Part shown: one piece after another, positions 44,309 to 53,371 of the stretch
How positions within the stretch are numbered: the first letter of the stretch is position 1
How the letters are laid out: the number at the start of each line of letters is the position of its first letter
From: Bacillus albus
GTDB taxonomy: Bacteria > Bacillota > Bacilli > Bacillales > Bacillaceae_G
Direction of reading: 5' to 3'
NCBI RefSeq assembly: GCF_001884185.1
Contig: NZ_MAOE01000048.1
Location: 1-64,000, forward strand
DNA length: 64,000 nucleotides
Notes under the pieces: generated by a model
What the model was told of the DNA's origin: nothing
Database searches by the model: none
Seen by the model: the letters and a program-made list of their open reading frames with translations, nothing else
Translations under genes and position numbers: made by a program

Positions 44309-45388
44309 TTTTTCAAATAATAGTGCTAACCCTATTCCACCACCAATTCCTAACGTCGCAATTCCATATTTCATATACTCCCTTTGTGCCTGATAAAACA
44401 AACGTGTTACAAGCATAGCACCAGATGCACCATACGGGTGACCGAGCGCAATTGCTCCACCATTTACATTTAATTTTTCAAAAGGAATTTGTAACTCCTT
44501 TGCACAAGCAACAACCTTTGAAGCAAATGCTTCATTGATTTCAAAATAATCGATGTCCTCTACTTCCATATTCATTTCGTTTAATAATTTGTTCAACGCA
44601 AATATCGGACCAGTCCCCGGAAGATTTGGATCCACTCCAACTACAGCACTACGAACGAAACGAAGTACAGGCTTGTATCCTAATTTTCGGGCTTGCCCCT
44701 CTTCCATTACAAGAACAGCACATGCTCCGTCATTTACACCGCACGAATTACCTGCCGTTACTGTACCATTTTGTAAAAATGCAGGCTTAGTTCTTTTAAT
44801 CATTCTTTCATAATTCATTTCTCGTTTTATAGCTTCGTCAAAAGAGCCATTAAACGGAAGTATTTCATCTTGTAAATATCTATTTTCTACTGCTTTCAGT
44901 GTCCGCTTATAACTAAGACAAGCGTATTCATCTTGCATTTCTCGCGTTATATTATAATGCTCTGCAACATATTCAGCTGCCACTCCCATATTAGGATCAC
45001 CAATTATTTCCGGTGAAAATCGCGCTCTATTTTGAAAAGGTGATGTACTTGTACTCTCTACTCCTCCTGCAATATAACAAGTACCTGCCCCGCCTTGAAT
45101 GAAATGACATGCGGTGCGAATCGCCTCCAATCCAGCACCACATTGCCGATCAATCGTTACACCAGGAATATGATAGCCAAGTCCTGCCTCTAAAGCAGAT
45201 AATCTCGCAACATTCCCTCCTGGTCCAACAACATTTCCTAATATAACATCGTCTATTTCTCTCTCAATTCCTTTACTTAAAAACGTGAGAAGCGGCGTTA
45301 CTAATTGCTGAACTTCATAATCTTTCAACATCCCATTTTTCTTACCAATAGGTGTCCTTTTCGCTTCTACAATAACCGCTCTATTCAT
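44297..45388 (-). CDS. Thiolase (acetyl-CoA C-acyltransferase-like), second catalytic Cys replaced
   Basis: 363 residues with the thiolase motifs DRQCGAGLEAI (nucleophile Cys83), NEAFA and GGAIALGHPYGASGA (His317). At the last motif, where most thiolases have C-x-G-G-G, it reads TLGIGGGIG, with Gly347 in place of the deprotonating cysteine. It may therefore not catalyse ordinary thiolysis/condensation. The start at 45388 follows GGGAGAAG. Its ATG overlaps the end of the AMP-ligase gene by 8 bases, so the pair is co-translated and probably works in one pathway of acyl-CoA metabolism. Confidence 0.8.
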   Translation of the reverse strand: MNRAVIVEAKRTPIGKKNGMLKDYEVQQLVTPLLTFLSKGIEREIDDVILGNVVGPGGNVARLSALEAGLGYHIPGVTIDRQCGAGLEAIRTACHFIQGGAGTCYIAGGVESTSTSPFQNRARFSPEIIGDPNMGVAAEYVAEHYNITREMQDEYACLSYKRTLKAVENRYLQDEILPFNGSFDEAIKREMNYERMIKRTKPAFLQNGTVTAGNSCGVNDGACAVLVMEEGQARKLGYKPVLRFVRSAVVGVDPNLPGTGPIFALNKLLNEMNMEVEDIDYFEINEAFASKVVACAKELQIPFEKLNVNGGAIALGHPYGASGAMLVTRLFYQAQREYMKYGIATLGIGGGIGLALLFEKVED

Positions 45389-46844
45389 ATATCTTCTCCC
45401 GGTTTTCAATCATATTTTTTGCTACAATACGAGCGATTTTACCGCTGTCTGTATACGGTATTTCATCTACAAAATGCCATTCTTTCGGTATTTTAAACGA
45501 GGATAATCGTTGTAAGCAAAAACTTTTTAATTGTTGCTTCGTAGCGCCTCCTTTTACGATGGCGACAGGCTTTTCGCCCCAATAACTATCATTCACACCA
45601 ACTACAACTATTTCATCTACAGCTGGATGTTCATGTAATACACTTTCTATTTCTTCTGGGAAAATATTAATTCCTCCAAATAAAATCATATTCTTCTCTC
45701 TACCGACAATATAAATAAACCCTTCTTCATCTTCATACCCTACATCCCGTACCGTCATCCAACCATCCGTACTCATCTCTGGAACTAAAATCCCATTTAA
45801 TATGTATCCCATAAAAAACTGATCACTTTTTACATAAACAGTTCCTATCTCACCTTTCTGTACTTCTTCTCCTGCTTCATTACATATTCGAACTTGCACA
45901 TTGTGACAAGGTTTCCCTACTGAATTTGGCCTTCTATCGCTTTCTTCATCAATTAGTGCTGTTACAAAACTTAGTTCCGACGCACCGTAAAATTCATATT
46001 TTTGCGCATAAGGAAATATACTCTTAATTTTTTCTTTCGCTTCAGCTACCCATTTCGCTCCTGACGAAATAATTTTCATTTTATTTTCTATTACTCTATT
46101 TTCTTTATATAAAGATTCCAGCATTGTCGGCACTGTATACATGACCGAAATATGTTCTATTTCTAACCTATCCAGCACTTGATCTGAAATAAACTTTCTC
46201 ATAATATGCACCGTTTGTCCTATATGTAATGCACTTATTGCACCGTATAAAAAAAGAGAATGAACGAGCGTCCCAGCTATTAAAATAGAATCTTCTTTTT
46301 TCATATGAAAATCATGTATATTGCAATCAAAACTATGAACCCATGATTGTTGTGCACGTAAAAACGCTTTTGCTTTTCCAGTTGATCCTGATGTAAATCC
46401 CATATAAAACGGAGCATTTTGTACATTTTCTACAGGCTGATATGTAGGAAGATAGTGCTCTATCATTCTTTTCCACTCATCAATTTCTATTACTCTTCCT
46501 TCTTCATCCGGTAGATCATTTACCTTATATCGCTCTGTCACAATCACATCCGGATTACTGATTGCAATTCTTTCTTTAAGCTCATCCTGTTTCCACCTTA
46601 TATCTAATGGTACACAAACCCATCCTGCCATAGCAGCACCTGCAAATAGTTGTAAAAACTCTATACGATTTTCTAATACAATTGCTATCGTTTTATTCTT
46701 CGATTCTTTTTCACTCAACCAGTTTGTTACTTTACATACTGACTCAAACCAATCTTTATATGTTAAAACTCGATTATTTTCCTTTATTGCTATTTTATTT
46801 GGTTGTAACGAGGCATGCTCTTTATATTCTTTTGTAATCCCCAT
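45381..46844 (-). CDS. AMP-dependent acyl-CoA synthetase/ligase
   Basis: 487 residues of the ANL superfamily, with the AMP-binding motif MGFTSGSTGKAKAF, the YGASELSF motif, VRDVGYEDEEGFIYIVGR and the C-terminal catalytic-lysine motif YTDSGKIAR. It activates a carboxylic acid as the adenylate and then thioester; substrate unknown. The start MGITKEY follows GGGAAGGA. The longer in-frame extension overlaps the bioY terminator and is rejected. It is coupled to the thiolase gene. Confidence 0.87.
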   Translation of the reverse strand: MGITKEYKEHASLQPNKIAIKENNRVLTYKDWFESVCKVTNWLSEKESKNKTIAIVLENRIEFLQLFAGAAMAGWVCVPLDIRWKQDELKERIAISNPDVIVTERYKVNDLPDEEGRVIEIDEWKRMIEHYLPTYQPVENVQNAPFYMGFTSGSTGKAKAFLRAQQSWVHSFDCNIHDFHMKKEDSILIAGTLVHSLFLYGAISALHIGQTVHIMRKFISDQVLDRLEIEHISVMYTVPTMLESLYKENRVIENKMKIISSGAKWVAEAKEKIKSIFPYAQKYEFYGASELSFVTALIDEESDRRPNSVGKPCHNVQVRICNEAGEEVQKGEIGTVYVKSDQFFMGYILNGILVPEMSTDGWMTVRDVGYEDEEGFIYIVGREKNMILFGGINIFPEEIESVLHEHPAVDEIVVVGVNDSYWGEKPVAIVKGGATKQQLKSFCLQRLSSFKIPKEWHFVDEIPYTDSGKIARIVAKNMIENREKIYE

Positions 46845-46875
46845 TTGAGACGTCCTTCCCTTACAAAATAATAAA

Positions 46876-46902
46876 AAGAAACACGCAATGAACGTGTTTC
46901 TT
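46876..46902 (-). terminator. Terminator of bioY
   Basis: Stem AAGAAACACG / CGTGTTTCTT with an A/T-rich flank, between bioY and the AMP ligase. The ligase may still be read through. Confidence 0.7.
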
Positions 46903-46909
46903 CTCTTTC

Positions 46910-47485
46910 TTATCCTGCATTTGTATATTTCCCACTCTTTAGGGCAGGCGTAATAATATGTTTCAATGAACGATGTAATTTCGTTACGAGAATTGCTCCT
47001 ATAATCGCTTTTATGCAATCCCCTGGTAAAAATACAACACTTACTTTCATCGTCTGCCATATAGAAATATCCATTACGAAAGCTTGTACAATAATACCAA
47101 ATACATAAACTACGAAAATACCACCAATTATATTAATACATAATACCTTTATTATAGAAACTTCACGTAAACGCTCAATTAAATAACCGATGACAAACGC
47201 TCCAACGATATAACCGAGTAAATATCCTGCACTTGGTCCAACAAATACACCTGGACCACCGCGGCCACCAGCAAGTAATGGTGCACCTACTCCTACAATA
47301 AGTAAGAAAATCAGCTGACTTAATGCACCTAGTCGTGACCCTAACACCCCACCAGCAAGCATAACACCAAGTGATTGTAATGTAATAGGAACTGGTGTAA
47401 TAGCAAGAGCAATTGGAGGTATTAACCCTAACACTCCCATAATAGAACTAAATAAAGCGACGAAAACTAAGTTTTTTGTATTCAT
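46910..47485 (-). CDS. bioY: Biotin transporter BioY (ECF S component)
   Basis: 191 residues with six predicted helices and the BioY motif GAPLLAGGRGGPGVFVGPSAGYLLGY (about residues 68-93). It binds biotin and imports it with the shared ECF energising module (not in this window). A biotin-repressor-type operator overlaps its promoter, which supports biotin control. The adjacent ligase and thiolase are on the same strand but separated by a terminator. Confidence 0.93.
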   Translation of the reverse strand: MNTKNLVFVALFSSIMGVLGLIPPIALAITPVPITLQSLGVMLAGGVLGSRLGALSQLIFLLIVGVGAPLLAGGRGGPGVFVGPSAGYLLGYIVGAFVIGYLIERLREVSIIKVLCINIIGGIFVVYVFGIIVQAFVMDISIWQTMKVSVVFLPGDCIKAIIGAILVTKLHRSLKHIITPALKSGKYTNAG

Positions 47486-47498
47486 ATTTGCTTCTCCT

Positions 47499-47572
47499 AT
47501 TTGTAAACTCGAAATGTTTTTCAGGTAACATATTATAGGAGTTATATTATCTTTCTATTTAGCTTTTGTCAA
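47499..47572 (-). promoter_or_regulatory. bioY promoter with BirA-like operator
   Basis: On the minus strand TTGACA, 17 bases, TAATAT is a near-consensus sigma-A promoter (47544-47572). Just downstream, ATATGTTACC, 15 bases, GTTTACAAAT (47499-47533) resembles the Bacillus BirA operator (TTGTTAAC-type half sites facing each other at about this spacing). A site overlapping the transcription start fits repression by biotinyl-AMP-bound BirA. Confidence 0.6.
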
Positions 47573-47608
47573 CTTGTTTTCTGTATCGGTTTACAAACAT
47601 ATTTTTTA

Positions 47609-49222
47609 TTATTTTTCTTTATGCAAATGCTCAAGTTCTTTCCGAAGCGCCTGCTTTAAAAACTTCCCAACAGATGTTTTCGGTATTTCTTCCATAAATA
47701 CAATATCGTCTGGTAACCACCATTTCGCAAACTGTGGTTTTAAAAATTCATATATTTCTTCTTTCGTTACCGTACTATTTTTCTTTTGAACGACGCAGGC
47801 AACTGGGCGCTCTTGCCACTGCGGATGAGGAACGGCAACGACAGCTGCTTCAAATATAGCATCATGTGCCATTAAAGCATTTTCAAGGTCAACTGAAGAA
47901 ATCCACTCGCCCCCGCTTTTAATGACATCTTTCGTACGGTCAACGATTTTCACGCAGCCTTCCTCGTCAACTGTTACAACATCACCAGTATATAACCATC
48001 CATCGCGAAAACCTTCAACAGTACGCTCATCGTTATAATAGCTTTCAGCGATCCATGGCGCTCGTAAACATAGTTCTCCCATCTCCGTACTATCCCACTT
48101 CACTTCACCATTTGTGCCGACTACTTTCATCTCTACACCAGGGACAAGATACCCTTGTTTTGATCTAATTTCTAATTGCTCTTCATATGATAATTCTGTT
48201 TCATAACTTTTTAAACGTGCAAGTGTTACGAGTGGGCTTGTTTCGGTCATACCATATGCATGGATGAACGGAACATTATATTTCTGTTCAAATGCTTTAA
48301 TAACACTTTTCGGTGCAGCTGCACCACCGCATAGTATTCTCGTCATACTAGATAAATCGTAACTATTATTTTCTAACTCTTGTAATACACCGAGCCAAAT
48401 TGTTGGCACACCAGCAGCTAACGTCACTTTTTCAGATTGGATCATTTCTAATAAAATTTTTGGCGTAAACATCGGTCCTGGAAGAACTTGTTTTGATCCA
48501 AACCAAGTAGCAGCGAAAGGGAGTCCCCAAGCATTCACATGGAACATCGGTACAATCGCCATTGCTGCATCACTTTCCGATAAAGCAGCTGTATCCGCTA
48601 AACCGAGTGCCATGCAATGCAGTATAGTACTACGATGCGTATATACAACACCTTTTGGATTTCCTGTAGTCGCTGACGTATAACACATACCAGCAGGTGT
48701 ATTTTCATCAATATCTTTTACAAATTGGAAATTTGGATCGCCTTCTTCTAATAGCTTTTCATAATGATATACAGGTTCTAGCGTAGTATTTGGTAGTTCA
48801 TCTTTATCAGTCATAATAATGTAGGCTTGTACTGTTGATAGTTGTGATTGAATATTTTCAACGAGTGGTACGAGATCTTCATCTATAAGTAGAATGCGAT
48901 CTTCTGCGTGCTGAATAATATATGAAATATGTTGAGGAGATAAACGAATATTAATTGTGTGTAAAACGGAAGCAATACCAGGAATAGCAAAATATGCTTC
49001 CACATGTCGATGATGATTCCACGCTAACGTTCCTATACGCTCGCCTTCTTTAATTCCTAACTTTTTTAACGCACTGGAAAGTCTTCTCGTCCTTTCACCT
49101 AACTGCTTATACGTTAAAGTCGTAATTGTATCATGTGTCCGTGAAACAATTTCTTTCTTTGAAAACAGTTTTTCTGCTCTTTCCATCATAGAACTAATTG
49201 TTAGCGGTACATTCATCATCAT
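47609..49222 (-). CDS. Fatty-acyl-CoA synthetase (AMP-dependent)
   Basis: 537 residues of the ANL superfamily with [52 protein letters not shown] and the lysine motif [11 protein letters not shown]. It resembles medium/long-chain acyl-CoA ligases. ATG follows AAAGGAGG. A cre-like site lies just upstream and a 28-bp palindrome lies farther upstream, so catabolite and another control are likely. It is unlinked to beta-oxidation genes here. Confidence 0.87.
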   Translation of the reverse strand: MMMNVPLTISSMMERAEKLFSKKEIVSRTHDTITTLTYKQLGERTRRLSSALKKLGIKEGERIGTLAWNHHRHVEAYFAIPGIASVLHTINIRLSPQHISYIIQHAEDRILLIDEDLVPLVENIQSQLSTVQAYIIMTDKDELPNTTLEPVYHYEKLLEEGDPNFQFVKDIDENTPAGMCYTSATTGNPKGVVYTHRSTILHCMALGLADTAALSESDAAMAIVPMFHVNAWGLPFAATWFGSKQVLPGPMFTPKILLEMIQSEKVTLAAGVPTIWLGVLQELENNSYDLSSMTRILCGGAAAPKSVIKAFEQKYNVPFIHAYGMTETSPLVTLARLKSYETELSYEEQLEIRSKQGYLVPGVEMKVVGTNGEVKWDSTEMGELCLRAPWIAESYYNDERTVEGFRDGWLYTGDVVTVDEEGCVKIVDRTKDVIKSGGEWISSVDLENALMAHDAIFEAAVVAVPHPQWQERPVACVVQKKNSTVTKEEIYEFLKPQFAKWWLPDDIVFMEEIPKTSVGKFLKQALRKELEHLHKEK

Positions 49223-49239
49223 ATTGGTTATATCCTCCT

Positions 49240-49254
49240 TTAAAGCGTTTTCAT
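49240..49254 (-). promoter_or_regulatory. cre-like catabolite-response site
   Basis: On the minus strand TGAAAACGCTTTAA matches TGWNANCGNTNWCA at 13 of 14 positions. It is between the possible -10 element and the ribosome binding site of the acyl-CoA synthetase, a usual place for CcpA roadblock repression. Confidence 0.5.
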
Positions 49255-49308
49255 TTTTGTTTATTATAACAGACTTCTACAAATAACCACTATATTTTTC
49301 TGTATTTT

Positions 49309-49336
49309 CTGAATTATTTCTTTGGAAATAATTCAG
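49309..49336. promoter_or_regulatory. 28-bp palindrome upstream of the acyl-CoA synthetase
   Basis: CTGAATTATTTC, TTTG, GAAATAATTCAG: 12-bp arms pair perfectly. It is about 87-114 bases before the start codon. The ends TGAAT/ATTCA recall FadR-type operators, but the spacing differs from the known Bacillus FadR site, so the regulator is unknown. Confidence 0.5.
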
Positions 49337-49543
49337 AGCGAGAAAAAACATGTTTTGATACGTTGATTCGAAACATGTTTTTTATTTTTTATAAACTATC
49401 TACCTTTTCCCTTACATTCTTCTATACATTTTTGTATGTCATATAGCGACAGTATATGTTGTCATCTCTTTATATAAGGCGTATTCATATATATGTAAAA
49501 TATTACTCCTATTAACTTCTCTAATAAAACCACTTTTCAATAA

Positions 49544-49747
49544 TCATAACGGCTTCTGCTTAAACTTTTCATAATGTCGTACTTTTAATAAAAGGACATT
49601 CCCGCAATCTGTACAAATATAAGCATCTACTGGTGAAGATGTGAACATCGTCTCCTTTTTCCGTATTTGTGCATAACCGACAAACTCACCTTCTCCTATA
49701 TTTTGAGAACCACAATTAGAGCATGTCTGCACGTCTTTCTGTTTCAT
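49544..49747 (-). CDS. Small zinc-ribbon protein
   Basis: 67 residues with two zinc-knuckle pairs, CSNC and CTDC, around 33 residues apart, forming one zinc ribbon. It resembles small nucleic-acid- or protein-binding zinc ribbons. ATG follows AAAGGTGG. No partner gene is evident; function unknown. Confidence 0.72.
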   Translation of the reverse strand: MKQKDVQTCSNCGSQNIGEGEFVGYAQIRKKETMFTSSPVDAYICTDCGNVLLLKVRHYEKFKQKPL

Positions 49748-49899
49748 GAGAGCACCACCTTTAATCTGTTTCTACTCCCTTCGACAGTTCACTTCCATTT
49801 CCCTTCCAAAAAACCTCTTATTCTCTTACATTTCAACAGGAATCTTAGAACACACATCGTATATGTACTATGAAATATATTTATTGACGGAGGAATTTT

Positions 49900-50712
49900 A
49901 TGACTACGATTATGACGCTTAATACAGCTCAAGAAATTGAAAACGCAGAAATACATATGCTTTCTTCTAGATTAACGCTATTGCAAGCAATAAGCGGAAA
50001 TCCAATGCAAATACAAATGAAAAAGTTCGGGAGTGCCACTGCTTTTTCATCAAAAGTAATTGCTGGTCCGGCTTTTAATACGGTAAAAGGTATTACATTT
50101 ACAAATACAGATACGGTAGATGAAATTATCTCTTATTATCAATCACTACAAATCCCTTGTCGTTTTGAAATTACACCCGCTCAAGGTACAGCTGAACTAT
50201 TTCATTACTTATCTGAAAAAGGTTTTTATCAATCTAGCTTCCATACTGCTTTATATAGTATACCGAGAGAAGATTCATCCCTTCTTCCTTCTAACATTTT
50301 AGTACGCCAACTAAAAGAAAATGAATTTCATATTTTTGCAGACATATATGTACGTGGATTTAACATGCCATCCTTTACAAAAGATGGAGTTCGCCAAAAT
50401 AACGAAATTCTTTACGATAAACCAGGATGGCATTTTTTCATAGCAGAAATTCAAAATACTCCTGCAGGCATTGGTGTCCTGTACATAAATAATGGGATTG
50501 CTTCATTAGCTGCTTCTGCTACTTTGCCAGAATTTCAACGTAAAGGCTGTCATACTGCATTAATTCAAAAACGAATAGAAAAAGCTATAGCGACAAACTG
50601 TCATTTAATAGTTGGACAAGCCCGCTTTGGTAGCAGCATTCAAAACAATATGGAACGTGCCCATATGAAAATTGCTTATACAAAATCAATATGGACTGCA
50701 AAAGACATATAA
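49900..50712 (+). CDS. GNAT family N-acetyltransferase
   Basis: 270 residues. The C-terminal half holds the acetyl-CoA-binding region (AASATLPEFQRKGCHTALIQKRIEKA, matching the Q/RxxGxG/A-type loop) after a divergent N-terminal half that may be a second GNAT-like fold. It transfers an acetyl group to an unknown amine. ATG follows GGAGGAA. It is a single gene. Confidence 0.8.
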   Translation: MTTIMTLNTAQEIENAEIHMLSSRLTLLQAISGNPMQIQMKKFGSATAFSSKVIAGPAFNTVKGITFTNTDTVDEIISYYQSLQIPCRFEITPAQGTAELFHYLSEKGFYQSSFHTALYSIPREDSSLLPSNILVRQLKENEFHIFADIYVRGFNMPSFTKDGVRQNNEILYDKPGWHFFIAEIQNTPAGIGVLYINNGIASLAASATLPEFQRKGCHTALIQKRIEKAIATNCHLIVGQARFGSSIQNNMERAHMKIAYTKSIWTAKDI

Positions 50713-50883
50713 TTAACATTCCTTCTCCTTGCATTACAATCTTATACATTTTATGACAATTCTTTTTCTATACCATTAATCATTTGAATATTCAAACTAG
50801 ATTTGTTACGCTATTACTAGATACATCATTCAACTTGCAATATGAAAAGAGAATTCTAATCAAACTACAAGGAGGAGAAATGT

Positions 50884-51096
50884 ATGACTAAACATGATCA
50901 TGGTTTAAAAGAAAAAGTAGAAGGTGCTATTGATAAAGTAAAAGGCGAAGTAAAAGAAGTTGTCGGGAAAGTAACTGACAATAAAAAATTACAAGCTGAA
51001 GGAAAATGGGATAAAGTAAAAGGCACTGCTAAAGATACGGTTGGTAATGTGAAAGAAAAAGTACATGAATACAAAGAGCATAAAGAGAATAAATAA
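50884..51096 (+). CDS. CsbD family stress protein
   Basis: 70 residues with the CsbD pattern of repeated lysine/valine heptads (KEKVEGAIDKVKGEVKEVVG and KWDKVKGTAKDTVGNVKEKV). CsbD proteins are made in the general (sigma-B) stress response; their action is unclear. AAGGAGGAG precedes the ATG. I did not find a convincing sigma-B promoter upstream. Confidence 0.88.
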   Translation: MTKHDHGLKEKVEGAIDKVKGEVKEVVGKVTDNKKLQAEGKWDKVKGTAKDTVGNVKEKVHEYKEHKENK

Positions 51097-51144
51097 AAAA
51101 GAACGAAGATGTATGGTTGTTTGCCCATAAAATCATTTTAAAAA

Positions 51145-51176
51145 GACAAAAAGATGCCCGAAGGCATCTTTTTGTC
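51145..51176. terminator. Bidirectional terminator between CsbD and SLH genes
   Basis: Stem GACAAAAAGATGCC / GGCATCTTTTTGTC with a 4-base loop. Confidence 0.85.
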
Positions 51177-51197
51177 TATAAACAACTATTTTACATC

Positions 51198-52676
51198 TTA
51201 CTTTGTGAAATTTGGTTTTAGGTCACCTGTATACGGTTCGTGCTCAACAAAGATTTTTATATCTTTTCCATTCGCATCTTTCCCTAGTCTTGTATACGTA
51301 AATTTCTTTTTATTTAACTCTGTAAGTTCAAGAACCGCACCATATTTATTATTCCCTAACGAAGCGTGAGCCCTTATTTTATTACCATGTACAACATCAA
51401 AGAAACCATAGTCTCCACGACTTTCTCCTGTATTCACATTGAAAAACTCGTATTTATTTGTATTTTTATCGTATTTTGCTAGACTAATAAAGTTTGAGTT
51501 GTATTTTGTTACATCATTACCTTGTTCGTCTAATACTACCGTTCCATTCCATAGTGTACTAGATAAAATTTTATCTCCATCAACGTCCGTAACTATTTTC
51601 CCCGTCGAGCTTTCTAAACTTTTATCAGGTCGCGTGAAAGAAAGTTCTTTTTCATGATAAGGAACATGTTCAACAAACACTTCTACATCGTTTCCTTTTG
51701 CATCTTTCCCCATTCTTTTATATGTAAATTTCTCCTTCTCTAATTGCGTTAATTCAACAACCGCCTGATAATTTTGCGTTTCAGAAATCAACACTCTTTT
51801 CTTTCCATCATTCGTTATAAAAAAGGTACCGCTATCATTACGACTATCTCCTGTATTTGCATGAAAAAATTCATACCTTGCAGTTTTAGCATCATATTTT
51901 GCAAGCCCGATGAAATTTTGATTTTCTTTCGTTACATCATTATGATCTTTGTCATAGACTTTTGTCCCTTGCCAATTCGTTTCACCGAGTATACTAGCCA
52001 GTATTTGCCCTTTTGTTTGTTTAGTTCGCTCAGTTTCTTGTATTGCATTGTATAAAAATTGTGCGTACTGTTCACGTGTCACATCCATACTTGGAGCAAA
52101 ATTCCCTCCTCCTACTCCTTTTGCAATATTATTTGTTTGAACAGCACTAATTGCATTTCTTGCCCATGAGTTCGGTGAAACATCAGTAAAAGTGTGATCA
52201 CTCTTTGCCTGTAAATGAAAAGCATTTGTAAGAACCTGAGCCATTTCTGCACGTGTTAAGGATGCCTTCGGTCTAAAGTTCCCATTCTCGTCACCCGTAA
52301 AAACACCCATTTCTGTTAAAGACAAGATTTCCTTTATATAGCTTGTCGAATCTTCACTTATATCCCCATATGGGTTCTCATAACTTTTGTTTTCTACTAT
52401 ATTAAAATAACGATACATTAACGCTGCAACTTGCTCACGTGTTACATTATCTCCAAAACCAAATCTTCCATCATCATAGCCAAAAATGATTTTCTCACCT
52501 GTTAATTGCTGAATCGCCTCATATGCCCAGTGCCCCTTTGGAACATCTTTGAATACACCAGTATGATTCGTTTGTGGTGTAGCCGCTTCTGCTCTCACCT
52601 CTCCATTCGTTTCACTTAATAAACTTCCACCTAAAACTGCTGATATGATACATGTTTTTAAAATTGTTTTATTCAT
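51198..52676 (-). CDS. S-layer-homology (SLH) protein with duplicated C-terminal domain (DUF4822-like)
   Basis: 492 residues: a signal peptide, three SLH domains (FKDVPKGHWAYEAI, YGDISEDSTSYIKEIL and FTDVSPNSWARNAI start them) that anchor to pyruvylated secondary cell-wall polymer, and two related domains of about 110 residues (FIGLAKYDAKTARYEFFHAN and FISLAKYDKNTNKYEFFNVN) resembling DUF4822. It is therefore a cell-surface protein. The repeats are diverged by many substitutions. The start MNKTILK was chosen; the upstream in-frame TTG is less likely. Confidence 0.85.
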   Translation of the reverse strand: MNKTILKTCIISAVLGGSLLSETNGEVRAEAATPQTNHTGVFKDVPKGHWAYEAIQQLTGEKIIFGYDDGRFGFGDNVTREQVAALMYRYFNIVENKSYENPYGDISEDSTSYIKEILSLTEMGVFTGDENGNFRPKASLTRAEMAQVLTNAFHLQAKSDHTFTDVSPNSWARNAISAVQTNNIAKGVGGGNFAPSMDVTREQYAQFLYNAIQETERTKQTKGQILASILGETNWQGTKVYDKDHNDVTKENQNFIGLAKYDAKTARYEFFHANTGDSRNDSGTFFITNDGKKRVLISETQNYQAVVELTQLEKEKFTYKRMGKDAKGNDVEVFVEHVPYHEKELSFTRPDKSLESSTGKIVTDVDGDKILSSTLWNGTVVLDEQGNDVTKYNSNFISLAKYDKNTNKYEFFNVNTGESRGDYGFFDVVHGNKIRAHASLGNNKYGAVLELTELNKKKFTYTRLGKDANGKDIKIFVEHEPYTGDLKPNFTK

Positions 52677-53108
52677 AGCTTCCCAATCCCTTCCTTCATT
52701 TAACAAAGAATTACATCACTTATCTTTCAAAAGAAAATTCTATGTGAGCAATTCATGTTTTAAATTTTGATTACAGCTAATTGGATACAAAGTGTTACAC
52801 CGCCAAAGTTCTTTCTCGTAATATTCATAGCTGCTATATATAGGAATTATAAATAGCAACTATAAATTGCCCATAAATAAATTATTAAAAAAAGATAAAA
52901 TTAACATAATATATTTTTAATCTCACTCTGTAAAAAAACGTTATTCTTTCTCATCTAGCTTGTTAAGAAAGAATAACGTTTTTTAATTCTAGGATCCCGG
53001 CAAAAAAGAGGTTTTATTTTATATGTCCAAAAACAATTTCACGGCCCTTACCAAATAAAATATCGGAAAGAAGCCGTGGCAAATACTTATTTCATAATTG
53101 GCGAAAGT
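52677..53108. other. Intergenic region between SLH and DUF2164 genes
   Basis: 432 bp. Left of 52932 it is the AT-rich promoter region of the SLH gene with nothing recognisable. 52933-52984 is a terminator. 53000-53100 contains a CACGGC / GCCGTG hairpin and a short open frame on the minus strand (PRLLSDILFGKGREIVFGHIK) with no ribosome binding site that may be the end of a decayed gene. Confidence 0.5.
52933..52984 (-). terminator. Terminator of the PP2C/amidase/DUF2164 cluster
   Basis: An 18-bp perfect stem (AAAAAACGTTATTCTTTC and its complement) with a 16-base loop. Confidence 0.8.
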
Positions 53109-53360
53109 TTACTTCCCTTCACTCTTCTCTAACACATACAAATCTTCTTCAATATTAGATAGTTTCTCTGTTACAAGCTTTCTAGCATCTCCAATTGCTT
53201 GATTGTATGCAAATGGTCCTACTAATTTAATCATTTCTTCTATTAAACGCTCTGCTTGGAAGCGCCCAATTTCATCTAAATCTTCTTCAACGAAAAATTG
53301 CTGAATTTGTGCTACTAGCTCTTCTTTTTTATCATTTGGTATTTTTATATTCATCATCAT
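53109..53360 (-). CDS. DUF2164 family protein
   Basis: 83 residues matching the family pattern KKEELVAQIQQFFVEEDLDE plus GPFAYNQAIGDARKLV. Function is not known. GAGGAG precedes a run of three ATG codons. It is the last of a three-gene cluster after the PP2C phosphatase and amidase, 11 bases from the amidase stop. Confidence 0.85.
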   Translation of the reverse strand: MMMNIKIPNDKKEELVAQIQQFFVEEDLDEIGRFQAERLIEEMIKLVGPFAYNQAIGDARKLVTEKLSNIEEDLYVLEKSEGK

Positions 53361-53371
53361 ATATTACTCCT

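Larger units (their letters stand above)
49223..49543. other. Intergenic region upstream of the fatty-acyl-CoA synthetase
   Basis: 321 bp holding the promoter region of the synthetase (cre-like site, possible -10 TATAAT at 49263-49268 on the minus strand, and the palindrome below) and a hairpin at 49344-49383 (AAACATGTTT arms with A/T runs) that may end the zinc-ribbon gene. 49400-49540 shows nothing recognisable. Confidence 0.5.

Noticed and set aside
46845-47060. Extension of the AMP ligase into bioY
   Set aside because: It overlaps the bioY coding end and terminator; MGITKEY has a good ribosome binding site.
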